64,000 nt of DNA from Molanna angustata (GCA_963576475.1 OY754977.1:32123172-32187171); one strand, 5' to 3'; positions 44,451-54,559 are shown, counted from the first letter of the stretch. A program made the numbers and translations. The notes: generated by a model not told the origin, from the letters alone.

Positions 44451-44957
44451 CCTGGGCTGCGTTCACATTGAACATAGTGACGCTCTAAGCCTATCATAAT
44501 GACCGGAAACAGACGCTCGAAAGACACTCTGTGGCGTTCAGATTGAACGTCGAGTGTACGCACATAACGCTCGGTAAAATTGTCGGGTGAAAAACTGTTG
44601 ACTTATATTTTATCTATGGAATGATGACTTCATTTGACATCAGTTGACATTATTTATGATGACAATATGCATTCACAAAGAAGTTAATTTATAAAACAAT
44701 CATTCAACAATTTGTAAGAAAAGGTCAGTGATCATTATTTACTCCACTGCCCAGATGTTGTCTTTCGATGAAAATATAACCTAGAAAGAGACATGTGTAA
44801 TAAATGACATTTCACATTTAAAATGCCCGATGCTGCGTTCATATTGAAACATCGCTCGAACGCGTTCAGTGAGATTGGTGTGAGAAACGCCATAATCTGC
44901 AACTTCAGGTACATCCGACGCCCGACGTCGAGCGTTGTATCTGAACACAGCCCTAGG
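44451..44957. mobile_element. 507-bp TIR DNA element
   Basis: Ends CCTGGGCTGCGTTCACATT and, inverted, CCTAGGGCTGTGTTCAGAT. Related motifs GCGTTCAGATTGAACG and GCGTTCATATTGAAAC recur near each end, like subterminal transposase sites. It has no long frame, so non-autonomous. A target duplication is not clear, so the superfamily (hAT-like or other) is open. Confidence 0.6.
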
Positions 44958-45006
44958 CTTTCTCATATATGGTAGCTTCTTATTTTATCTAGACTAGTCA
45001 CCCCAA

Positions 45007-45152
45007 GTGATGAGGTCACTAGTCACCACAAAGGATGCGGCTCAGCTTCTCCAAGAGAGGAGCTGGAATGTGGCAGCAGAGGACAGGACGGGATGGAGGC
45101 GAAAGTTAACGAGGCCAAGGCTTGATTTGGGCTGAACTGACATCGAAGAAGA
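45007..45152 (+). mobile_element. RTE LINE tail (146 bp) with 11-bp target duplication
   Basis: AGTCACCCCAA lies at 44996-45006 and 45153-45163. The frame within reads DAAQLLQERSWNVAAEDRTG, then WRRKLTRPRLDLG and the stop, with a GAAGAAG end, as in other RTE C-termini ('ILxNRSWxxxAxDRxxWR'). The shortest insertion of this kind here. Confidence 0.8.
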
Positions 45153-45163
45153 AGTCACCCCAA

Positions 45164-45878
45164 ATAATAGTTACTGCTTATAATATTAAATTATAATTAT
45201 TAGACAAAAAATAATTAATATCACTCATTATTTATTCAGATAACAAAAAATAAAATATTGTTGGAAATGAAATCTATTGTCTTTGAAGGAATTTTCTCGG
45301 GAAACATTTAGGACTATTTTTTTTAGCGAAGTAAGGTACAAAGGTCTTCCTTTCCAATATCTTTTATCTGTATACAGCAAAAGTCCTTTCGGTTATTTTT
45401 ACATCCCGAGCGTAAATCCTTAATTATCTCATTAAGCCTTGCCAGCATAGACCCATTGGACTAGGGAATAAAGAAATATTTTCGATGGGTCATTCTGACT
45501 ACCATAATGCACACCTTTATAACCCAATTTTCCAATAACGCAATAGCCCTTTTATATCCCGCAGTTAATAAGTGATATCATTTTTGGTATTTTATATTTT
45601 CTGTACACTACGCATTGATAACAAAAAGAAGCCTATTTTTTCAGAGTCTGGATATATTTATTACATAAAAGACATTTTTTTTGTGAACTAAAGATCGTAG
45701 AAAATACAGACCTAAAACAATGTTTTTCTAAAAGATCTTATCAAATTACTATTTTTTACATTAATAAAGTTCATATTTAAATGAGTATATTCAAAGGATG
45801 AATAAAGGTAATCTTATTGTAAGTATGTTTTCTTTACCAAGCGTCGCTAATCAATCGCTGAATACCTCAATTTTTAAC
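45164..45878. other. Unassigned spacer
   Basis: AT-rich, nothing recognised. Confidence 0.4.
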
Positions 45879-45990
45879 CGACTTCCAAAAACGGTGAAGG
45901 TTATCAATTCGATGTGATTTTTTTTATTTGTTCAGCAATAACTTTTTACCACGTTATACTCCATTATATACTCCGATTGTTTCTATGCAA
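45879..45990 (+). repeat. ACCGACTTC-type repeat, short copy
   Basis: ACCGACTTCCAAAAACGG, GAAGGTTATCAATTCGATGT, a T-run and CAGCAATAACTTTTTACCAC match a motif ('ACCGACTTCxAAAAAxGGAGGAGGTTxTCAATTCG') that is very abundant in moth and butterfly DNA, as recalled from the literature. It supports the lepidopteran reading. Confidence 0.55.
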
Positions 45991-45995
45991 TGCTG

Positions 45996-46066
45996 ATCAT
46001 GACAGATTTCGTTCACCTATATCACAAGCATTTATGCTGATTATAGGGAACGTAGGAAGATGTATG
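45996..46066 (+). mobile_element. SINE body fragment, copy 3
   Basis: GATTTCGTTCACCTATATCA, CAAGCATTTATGCTGATTAT and AGGGAACGTAGGAAG match the body of the threonine-like SINE. The tRNA head is missing. A MITE follows at 46070. Confidence 0.55.
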
Positions 46067-46069
46067 GCA

Positions 46070-46261
46070 CACTGAAAAATAAAATTATGACCACCGAACT
46101 GGCTACCTGCGTTTTAATCCAAACCTTAGTTATCAGTAATAAAAGTTAATCCATTTATGACTGTACTGTTTGGTGAAGCGCACAAAATATTTAGTAGCAC
46201 AAAACGAATTGTTTTGTAGTCACTATAGTTCGGTTGATTTTAACATAAATTATTTTCAGTG
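46070..46261. mobile_element. MITE family C, copy 1 (192 bp)
   Basis: Ends CACTGAAAAATAA and, inverted, CACTGAAAATAA. CA flanks both sides; equivalently, shorter ACTG ends are flanked by GCAC on both sides. Interior markers: ACCGAACTGGCTACCTGCGT, CACAAAATATTTAGTAGCAC and TAGTTCGGTTGATTTTAACA. Related copies at 52079-52377 and 61251. Confidence 0.8.
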
Positions 46262-46264
46262 CAC

Positions 46265-46990
46265 GAAGAGTGGCTCTAGAAGCTCCTCTAGACTCGTGGT
46301 TTTGGCACAATTGTGCAAAAAATACCAATCAACGTCGGTGAAAATAATATTCACAGACATGGATTGTCGCGAGAGTACTTCAAGCCTGTGACTGTAAAAA
46401 TGGGCATCAGAGAGTTGACCAAGGACACTGAAATTTCATTTTTTTATTTAGCAGATAGAAGGGCACTATATCCATGGCAAAACAATTTGAAGGTTGTAAA
46501 GTTATACAACTATACAACTGAATTAATTAATTGAATACTGAATTGAATAATTGTTCAGAATATACAACTCAGTTCATCAAATTAATTATATTGACATATT
46601 CTCAAATTCCAAATTAACTTTCAAAAAACACATAATATCCCAGTTCGTAACCTCTTAATTATATAGTTTAAATTTATGTATAACTTCTCTGTTCATATTC
46701 TCTGTTCATATTCTCATGTGATTTTCATGTTTCATTTGTTTAATCTTTAAATCTACAACTCTAAACTTACTATGTAACATCCACCCGCAACATAATAATT
46801 ATATACATCATGTAAAATAGACACAGCACCTTCCGTACACTGCATAGTGTAGTGTAGGTAGGAAATTTATATACAGCTACAAACAATTCTTATTATGATA
46901 TGTACTTCCCATATATAAGCTATTATGCGCAGAAATATTTGGGCATTCATGCCTGTGTCTGTGCTTAATTAAATTAAATAAAAATAAAGT
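46265..46990. other. Unassigned spacer
   Basis: Two overlapping 73-codon plus-strand frames near 46170-46534 begin in the MITE or just after it and show no domain. Confidence 0.4.
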
Positions 46991-46995
46991 TCTTC

Positions 46996-47158
46996 TTTAG
47001 AGACCACTAACCTTACTGCGTATGCGGCTTGGACGAGGAATCTGAGAACCATGTTATCTTTCCCTGTCCAATAAGAGACGCATTTGACATCTATCAAGCA
47101 TTGGGTGATGTCCGATGCTTGATGAAGGAAAAATTCTGATTTCCGTTATCGATACAAT
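46996..47158 (+). pseudogene. Retrotransposon C-terminal zinc-knuckle fragment
   Basis: The frame reads PYCVCGLDEESENHVIFPCP, then IRDAFDIYQALGDVRCLMKE and a stop. C-x-C...H-x4-C in this setting is the C-terminal knuckle after RNase H in I/R1-type LINEs ('CxCGxxEExxxHxxxxCP'). A palindromic MITE begins immediately after it, and similarity may resume beyond, so the insertion probably split it. Confidence 0.6.
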
Positions 47159-47340
47159 GCCCCCAAGTCAAATTGAAAACGCTGTTCGTTTTCGCCAAGC
47201 GCTAATTTTTTTTGTATGGGATTTGACGTTTGTTGTTTGTTATTGTAGAAAAAATTTCTACAACAAACGTCAAATCCCATACAAAAAAAATTAGCGCTTG
47301 GCGAAAACGAACAGCGTTTTCAATTTGACTTGGGGGCAAT
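47159..47340. mobile_element. Palindromic MITE (182 bp)
   Basis: Left arm GCCCCCAAGTCAAATTGAAA, ACGCTGTTCGTTTTCGCCAA and TTTTGTATGGGATTTGACGT is mirrored exactly on the right. Only the centre differs, by a 7-base insertion (TTTGTTA) in the left arm. Near-perfect arms imply recent origin or arm-to-arm correction. Confidence 0.8.
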
Positions 47341-49040
47341 GTCTTCTATCGTTAGGATCAACGGAAATTTATAAACAGATACACAAGTTTTGATAAGCAT
47401 AGTTGTACTTTAATCCCCCTAATTATTATATAATATATAATATCTAATTATTTTTTACACTCACTAGAGTTGTTCTCAAAGTTGAAAGATTTCGCCGTCG
47501 ATACGTTGTGCTGCATAGTTTAGAGCACTTTTGACTACATATACACATTGATCAACGTCTTTTGCACAAATGGTCCTGTAAATGGACTGGCTGCCTTACA
47601 AAAAAAAACTATAAAGAAATATTTTACAAGAAGCCAGTATTTAACGACGACAAAAATACCTAACTGAAGGTTATTCGCACGCTGATATAATAAAGTTTAT
47701 AAAAAAAATATATATAAAAATATATTTATAAATATATATAAGTCTGCCTCATCATAAGTCCAAAATCAAATTACCAGAAGAAAAGCGTCGAAGTCTGTTA
47801 TATTAAATTATGTAAATGCCACAACCTCTCCGACCGGGCTGTGACGCAGTGGGTTCAACCAACAACAAATATTTTATACCAACGATCGTAATATTTTCTA
47901 TTTTATATTATAAACGATAAAAATATTACACAAGGGAAGTTCAGATAGGAAACTCCATTAAAACACTTCCTGAGATATTTGGGAAAATGAAAAAACGATA
48001 GCATACCACAAGCTATTAAGATATTTTATACGTCCTCAGAAATTTTAAAAAAGACGCCAAAATACAATTTTCGTCTCAAATTTTGAGTTTTTGGCGATTC
48101 ATATAAGCCAAAATGATAATGTAATTCATACAAATATTAAAAACGAAAAATAATTCTTGAACAACGTTCCTTCAGCTTTCTTCGATTCTCTCTCTCCTAT
48201 CCTAATTGTTGTAATCAATGACCAGTATGTTTATTGATGCTTTTTTTCTGTATTTTATTTACCAGTATGTTTATTGAAGTTACCTTTTCATAAATCGGGT
48301 AAATAAATAGAAAATATGTTCATCGCAGATAAATCCCGATGAATTTGAGTCGATTTTGTGGATTAAAACTAATTAATAATAGAAATTAAAACTTATATAT
48401 AAACATAATATTATAGATGTATTTTTTTTTTAATTTAATTATGAACAATTTTATCTTACCTACTGTCCTGCTAATACTAAATGCTAGAGAAGCGATAATT
48501 TCAACACCGTTATCTTTAATATTTATCCCGAATCAACTCGTTAAAATGACTATTTTTACAAACCATTTTTTTCAGATTCAAGCCACCACGCTCAGGAGAG
48601 TCCGTTCATATCCTAAATACAAGATATTTGTTCAAATTGGAAAAGGAAATGTTAATTAATGTTTAATTCAATCAAATTACTTCAATTAAGGAAAATATAA
48701 CTGAATTTTTAACTTTTGTCTAGTTATAAATTTACTACACATGACCACTGACGCGTTCATATAAGTAGACTTTTATTTACGTATATACAAAAATTTATTT
48801 CCAACAATCCATTTTGAAAACCAATCACACAACTGTTAAAAAACAGAGCAAACAAATACTAATCTATTTTATTTACATACAACAAAATAAAAAGATCAAA
48901 GAAAAAACTTAAAATTATGTGTTAAATTAAAACAAAAAGAACATAAATGCATATGTACCTAAGTAAAAAAAGTTACGAAAAAAAAATAAAAATTAGTTAA
49001 GATTCTTAAAAAACACATTTATACCTATACATATATCAAT
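47341..49040. other. AT-rich spacer
   Basis: No gene supported. TATATAAAAATATATTT-type low-complexity near 47705-47740 and a small repeat ACCAGTATGTTTATTGA at 48221 and 48261. Confidence 0.4.
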
Positions 49041-49043
49041 ATA

Positions 49044-49985
49044 GGCCCAGTATTTCAGTCGGCCCTTAGGAGTTTAACTCAAGTTTAACAAAAATAATGC
49101 GTATTTCAGTACCTAATCTTCCCTTAAATATGTCACTAAACGACAAATATTTAACTCAACGTTTCTGGCGGATCGCGTGTCTTAATCTTGAGTTAAGTAT
49201 TGATTCTAGTCTTTTTCGCCAGGTGGCGTACTAATCGCCGCACGCTTTAATATTTTATTTCATTTTATACTACAAATAACTATGCATAATAATTATAATC
49301 ATGATTTATTTTAGTTGTTAAAATAAAAGACTTGATATAGAAGTGGTTCATGTATTTAATATTTATTTTATTTTTTACATAATTACGATGTATTGCCTGA
49401 CAACAAACGAAATAAACTGTCAGCCATAATGAAACGTCAGGCACGCAACTTTATTTTTGCGATGTTTTTTCATCCCACTTTTTAAATTGATCCATCCTGT
49501 TTCTATATATATAATGTGTATTCTTAAATTTTCTACATAAAACACTATTTTACCATTATCACTTAATTCCATATCCATCTGTAAAATGTACATACATTTT
49601 GCATTGAACTACTACGTACGTAGTACATATTCAATGACATTTTTTCACTACAATGTTTGATTTTAATTAAAAAAAACATCGATCGGTATAAAAAATTGAA
49701 AAAGTAACATGCTGTGTAATGAAACAAATAAAATAATGTGTCGTTATAATAATAAAATAATATTTAGTCACAGCTTCGCGTCACGTATCATTTAAGGTTA
49801 TTACAATTTGACAGATGCGTTATAGACAATAACCATAGAAAAACGTAAAATATATATATAGTTGAAGATTACGTAACTGACGTTTCATTTTGCACTGAAA
49901 TACGCGAATGGAATTTAATCTTCCCTGAATTTTTAACTTGGATTACTAAAGCCAACGATTTAAGGGCCAACTGATATCTCGGGCC
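49044..49985. mobile_element. 942-bp TIR DNA element
   Basis: Ends GGCCCAGTATTTCAGTCGGC and, inverted, GGCCCGAGATATCAGTTGGC, both followed by CCTTA. Similarity continues inwards for about 100 bp (CAAGTTTAAC; GCGTATTTCAGT on both sides). ATA flanks each side, which may be a 3-bp target duplication. A minus-strand stretch with MDMELSDNGKIVFYVENLRI lies inside but is not recognised. PIF/Harbinger-like is possible. Confidence 0.65.
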
Positions 49986-49988
49986 ATA

Positions 49989-50594
49989 CATGCTAAAACT
50001 GATTATATATAATATACCTATATTTAAAAAAAACAAGAAGATAAGATATAGGTACCGATATATTCATTCAGTTTATTTATATTTTATCAACACTGACGAT
50101 TACTGAGTATTATATAAAAGTAAATAATATTTTGTAATCTTTCTATTTTGAAAGCTCTTTCTTACTTCTCTTTGTAAAACGTATGAATAATATAATCATA
50201 TCATTTTGTTATTTAATGAGTCTTTTAAATATTATTTAATTGTATAGGGCGTGAGATAATTAATTGGGAAATAAGACAAGTGTGGATAATTACAAAGTAT
50301 GTAGGTACCTATGTACTACAATGTGACATTTTCTTCTTCCTTTTGTACCTACTTACATACGATAAGTCCATCTTGTAACCTAGACACGTCGTGGTGAATT
50401 TATTAATGCCAACGTGATCTTGTGATGTTGTGAAGACCCCAAACCAGATTATACCTTTATAACATAATTATGAATATTATTATTATAAATATTATGTTTG
50501 ACCTTATTCGTGTACCTACCTAAAATATTAGCTTTTACCTTTGTCTTATTTTGACGAGTATTTTAAATAAATCCTTACAGTAATTAACTCTGTT
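49989..50594. other. Unassigned spacer
   Basis: Nothing recognised. Confidence 0.4.
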
Positions 50595-50776
50595 AAACTA
50601 ATGAAAGTCAACTATGTGTGTGTGTGCGTGTGCGTGTGTGCGTGCGTTCGTGCGTGCGTGCGTGCGTGCTGAACTATGAACGGCGTGTTTACCCTACTTT
50701 ATCGATTATAGACTAAAGTATTCTGTGTAGGCTTAAAGCCCACACAGAAAAGAATTGCGCGATTTTCGGCGGCAAA

Positions 50777-51007
50777 ATGGAGGATTCAACGATCATCGGT
50801 TTCGAAGCGATTAAATGCAGCTCTGACACTCTGATTACATGGGTAAGCAAAATCACAACTATGGCAATTGGTAAATCAAGGAAAGATACAAAGGACTTAC
50901 CCCGTTTTACTGCACTCTCCGTTGATCCCACAAGTATATGTTCAAAAAAACACTCGTTACGGCCGTACGGCGCTTTAACGAGTTTTACTACTGGCGGCTG
51001 TCATTAA
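50777..51007 (+). CDS. Unrecognised 76-codon frame inside an insertion
   Basis: Starts MEDSTIIGFEAIKCSSDTLI, continues MAIGKSRKDTKDLPRFTALS and stops at 51005-51007. ACATGGGTAAGC at codons 21-24 is a strong splice-donor match, so the true exon could end there. The minus strand is also open across the same bases (50713-50931). The unit begins with the short palindrome TGTGTAGGCTTAAAGCCCAC near 50727. No domain is recognised. It could be a retrocopied host exon or transposon sequence. Confidence 0.3.
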   Translation: MEDSTIIGFEAIKCSSDTLITWVSKITTMAIGKSRKDTKDLPRFTALSVDPTSICSKKHSLRPYGALTSFTTGGCH

Positions 51008-51264
51008 CGTTACCGTCGGCGTCGACTAGTCGCTGCATACTGGCTGGGTTGAATTTATGTGTCGATTTGTGCGTGGTCTTATTGTTGCAACGGGGTAATT
51101 AGGTAGGTTTTGGATTCATGGATGTTGCTAGGGTAAAAATATAGGAAATGTCGGGAAGGTATGAATTGAAACATATTCAATTATACCCATTCAATTTTTT
51201 CCAATTTTTCAAATTTGTATATCTAATACACTTATATATGTATTTATATTATTTGTATATCTAA

Positions 51265-51561
51265 CACGTCGGGGTCACCATTGTAATAATTATGTTTTTT
51301 ACGAAATATTCTATATATATATAATACCAGGTGTTAATGTAGATCGAATAGTGAAAATCAATAATCAATTATTTACAGTTTTTATTCACAATAATTAAAT
51401 AAACAATATTACACAAGATAAGTTAACTGTCGCGTGAGAGTTTTCAATAGGCACTGGCCGTCTTCGTTGGTTTTCCAGTATTTATAGACTCTCGTTTTTT
51501 CATTAACATTTTGTTTTCTTAGTAATCGTTACATGTTTCAAATTATAAATATTCCGCCACA
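51265..51561 (-). mobile_element. LTR with tRNA-Trp primer-binding site
   Basis: Plus-strand CACGTCGGGGTCACCA (51265-51280) equals the 3' end of insect tRNA-Trp with its CCA, so on the minus strand TGGTGACCCCGACGTG is a primer-binding site. It lies next to an LTR running 51561-51282 (minus: TGTGGCGGAATA...TTATTACA). Inside, in order, are a TATA box TCTATAAATACTGG and GAATAAAA for polyadenylation. Tryptophan priming is known for CsRn1-type Ty3/gypsy elements. Everything after the primer site is lost. Confidence 0.75.
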
Positions 51562-51640
51562 ACCCCATTTGATTTTAAAGGATATCTGAAAAATGCTTCT
51601 TTATTTTTTTTAACTATCAAATATTTGAATATTTTTATTA

Positions 51641-51688
51641 TTGCATATGCGCAAACATTGGATTTTTTTTACCTGTCGGGAGTCAAAG
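51641..51688. other. Junction sequence
   Basis: Short link between family A and the palindrome. GGATTTTTTTTACCTGTCGG resembles 31608-31626, so another old repeat may be present. Confidence 0.3.
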
Positions 51689-52050
51689 ATATTTTTTAAC
51701 AGATTTTTAATTATCTCAATAGAGACGAAGTTGGAATATTTATTGTAGGAGAACCGGGAAATCAAGGCATCTAGAGGGCTTACGACCTGTCATTGGCTGG
51801 TTTACGTGATCACTTTATGCGCTTGCGCAACGTTCACCAATTATGCCTTTTAATGAGATCCCTATCGAATTGATAGGGATCTCGTTAAAAGGCATAATTG
51901 GTGAACGTTGCGCAAGCGCATAAAGTGATCACGTAAACCAGCCGATGACAGGTCGTAAGCCCTGTAGGTGCCTTGATTTCCCGGTTCTCCTACAATAAAT
52001 ATTCCAACTTCGTCTCTATTGAGATAATTAAAAATCTGTTAAAAAATATC
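51689..52050. mobile_element. Long palindrome family P, complete (362 bp)
   Basis: Symmetric about 51869: CCTATC-GAATT-GATAGG at the centre, then ATAATTGG, GTGAACGTTGCGCAAGCGCA and TAAAGTGATCACGTAAACCA, out to GATATTTTTTAAC at the ends. Only a few mismatches separate 180-bp arms. A single-arm relative lies at 16692-16840. Confidence 0.8.
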
Positions 52051-52078
52051 AAATATTTGCTTTCAGTTATAAATGTTT

Positions 52079-52377
52079 ATCTACTTATGACTGCTTAATT
52101 TGACTGAGGGCACAAAATATTTAGTAGCACAAAACGATATGTTTTGTTGTCACTATGGTTCGGTTAATTTTAACATGAAAAACCAACACTGGAAAAAATT
52201 TCGTGTTAAAATTAACCGAACAATAGTGACTAAAAAACATTTCGTTTTGTGCTACTTAATAGTTTGTGTCCTCAGCCAAACTATATAGTCATAAATAGAT
52301 AAACCTTAATTACTGATTACAAAGGTTTGGCTAAAACGCAGGTAGCGAGTTAGGTTGTCATATTTTGCTCTCACTGC
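52079..52377. mobile_element. MITE family C, two copies in inverted contact
   Basis: 52079-52180 is a plus-oriented partial copy (CACAAAATATTTAGTAGCAC, then GGTTCGGTTAATTTTAACAT). 52188-52377 is a full-length minus-oriented copy (ACTGGAAAAAATT; GTGTTAAAATTAACCGAAC; GGTTTGGCTAAAACGCAGGT). Together they form an imperfect hairpin. The open frame 52100-52288 is produced by this arrangement. Confidence 0.7.
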
Positions 52378-52379
52378 AT

Positions 52380-52441
52380 ATCATGGATATGATTATCATT
52401 TGGTGTTCTATAACATCTTAAGATATTCTAGAACACCATAA
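52380..52441. mobile_element. Fold-back MITE, family H, core fragment
   Basis: ATCATGGATATGATTATCAT, TTGGTGTTCTATAACATCTT and ATTCTAGAACACCATA match the inner core of family H. Confidence 0.5.
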
Positions 52442-52469
52442 GATAAGGTAAACATTGATGAACCCCCCA

Positions 52470-52654
52470 GAATATTGCTTCTCATTTTTTTAAACTGAAA
52501 TTATTATCAAAGTGAAAAATCCAAAAAATAAATAAAAAAAAATCTTCATAAAATATTGAAATCAAAACAATGCTGAAAATATTCCATACAAATTTTCAAT
52601 AATTTATGGGGTGACTTGTTAGTGGGGAGTATAGCTTTGGCTTTAACCCACTCG
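52470..52654 (+). repeat. Family A repeat, 3' part (A7)
   Basis: AATATTGCTTCTCATTTTTT to GCTTTGGCTTTAACCCACTC. Diverged. Confidence 0.55.
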
Positions 52655-52798
52655 TTTTATAGAGGAATACATATTGTGCAAATCCCTTTACCTACACACA
52701 AGTATGCATCCCGTGTTTATATGAAACTGGACATTTTTTATTTCAATATTTTGTAAATTTCCCGTTACCGCTGTTGGTATATAAATAGATCATCTGAA

Positions 52799-53351
52799 CA
52801 CTGCATCAATAGGATCAGTAGGATACACTGCATCAATAGAACACTGCATCAATAGAACACTTCATCAATAGGACACTGCATCAATAGGATCAATAGGATA
52901 CACTGCATCAATAGGACACTGCATCAATAGGACACTGCATCAATAGGATCAATAGGATACACTGCATCAATAGGATCAATAGGATACACTGCATCAATAG
53001 GACACTGCATCAATAGGACACTGCATCAATAGGATCAATAGGATACACTGCATCAATAGGACACTGCATCAATAGGACACTGCATCAATAGGATCAATAG
53101 GATACACTGCATCAATAGGACACTGCATCAATAGGACACTGCATCAATAGGACGCTACATCAATAGGACACTGCATCAATAGGACACTGCATCAATAAGA
53201 TCAATAGGATACACTGCATCAATAGGACACTGCATCAATAGGACACTGCATCAATAGGACACTGCATCAATAGGACACTGCATCAATAGGACACTGCATC
53301 AATAGGACACTGCATCAATAGGACACTGCATCAATAGGACACTGCATCAAT
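52799..53351 (+). repeat. Minisatellite, 16-bp unit with 27-bp variant
   Basis: The basic unit is ACTGCATCAATAGGAC. A longer form inserts ATCAATAGG before the end (ACTGCATCAATAGG, then ATCAATAGGATAC). Long and short forms alternate in a higher-order pattern in the first half (about 52860-53220), then the short unit alone repeats to the end. Variants include GGACGCTACATC at about 53151. Confidence 0.9.
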
Positions 53352-54000
53352 GTTACAGGTACCTACACAGTTAATCCCTACATTGCTGTCGTCAAACACT
53401 TGTCATACAAGTTCAATAATAGATACAGACACCATCAGTTCATGCCCCCAATAAAGAAGAAAACTTAAGATAATTTAAACTACCCTCATTTGAATATTTT
53501 TCAGCATTCAATAATTTAGCAATGTAATTTATTAATTTTCTCTTTGTATTTGCACGGTCCGCTTTGTTTGCTAGTTTTCTTTGTCAGTTCTTTCTAGCAA
53601 CACTAATTGAACTGACGGAAAAAAAATGTTGCAAACCACTCAACCAGACATAATATAAGCACCAACAACCTTTTGTTTTTGCACACTTTGAAAATGGTCA
53701 CTGGATGATCGAAACTAGTCAGTGTCAACTTTGGTTTTATTTTACTATACCAAATTTATTTGTAATTTGTAATGGAGTTCTACCAAGAATTGTCCGTAGA
53801 AAAGTTAAAAAAAAGTCAATAGGATTTGTTTGCTTCCTGCATTTCTGTAGTTTTACATTTATAAGATTATAAATTCGAACGTTTGCATACCCTGAGTGAT
53901 GCCACTGCACTAACGTACATATTATCGAAAAAAAAACAACAAAATTTTAAATGGCAACAGAATTTGCTCTTGTTTCTGGCATTGAAAAATATAATTTTTA
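53352..54000. other. Unassigned spacer
   Basis: No gene supported. GTCAGTTC/GAACTGAC forms a small hairpin around 53584-53618. Confidence 0.4.
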
Positions 54001-54065
54001 ATAATATACTCATTTCATGAAAATGCTGATTATTTTCCATACAAAATTTGAATAGGTACTTTATG
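54001..54065 (+). repeat. Family A repeat, short fragment (A8)
   Basis: CTCATTTCATGAAAATGCTG and TTTTCCATACAAAATTTGAA match the 3' third of the family. Confidence 0.55.
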
Positions 54066-54171
54066 TATGTGTGTAGATTTTATATAGATGTAAAAATAAA
54101 TGCTTTTTCTTACATCTAGTATAACCATAGATTTTTATATTAATATACCTAGATGTAGTACTCTGTGCGAA

Positions 54172-54395
54172 AAGTGAGTCATGGAATATCGCGAGTTTGA
54201 CGTTTTGGTTGGCAACATATTTCAGTTTTCCTTACATTTCAACACATCCTAGATAAATGTTCTCTAAATTATTAACAATTAAAATGTTTTTTATACAAAT
54301 AAATCCGAAAACAATTCACATTAGTCGTTATTTTCTATAGAAAAACGATGTGGTCTGGAACCAAAACGTCAAAAATCCCCCCTGAAAAATGACTC
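54172..54395. mobile_element. MITE with GTGAGTCA ends (~224 bp)
   Basis: AGTGAGTCATGG...TTTGACGTTTTGGTTGG at the left is mirrored by CCAAAACGTCAAA...AAATGACTCACAT at the right. The arms are imperfect and the ends uncertain by a few bases. ACATCTAGT occurs on both sides just outside (54112 and 54428), a possible outer repeat. Confidence 0.5.
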
Positions 54396-54559
54396 ACATT
54401 CGATTCATACAAAAATTGCTAACTACGACATCTAGTGTATTATATGAAAACCTATGAGTATAACCAATAAGCATATTAACAAGTTGAAAAAATAAAAAGT
54501 TTTCACAGTATGAAATATATAAAAAAACAAAAAACAAGAAAATATTCAAATTTACACAA

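Larger units (their letters stand above)
50595..51640 (+). repeat. Family A repeat copy A6, split by two insertions
   Basis: Family A sequence is seen at 50595-50722 (GT/GC tract, GAACGGCGTGTTTACC, TTTATCGATTATAGACTAAA), again at about 51200-51262 (TTCAAATTTGTATATCTAAT) and at 51563-51640 (CCCCATTTGATTTTAAAGGA). The first gap holds a ~460 bp sequence with an open frame; the second holds an LTR. Confidence 0.65.

Noticed and set aside
52799..53351. CRISPR-like array of short repeats
   Set aside because: Units are contiguous without unique spacers, and the DNA is eukaryotic; it is a minisatellite.
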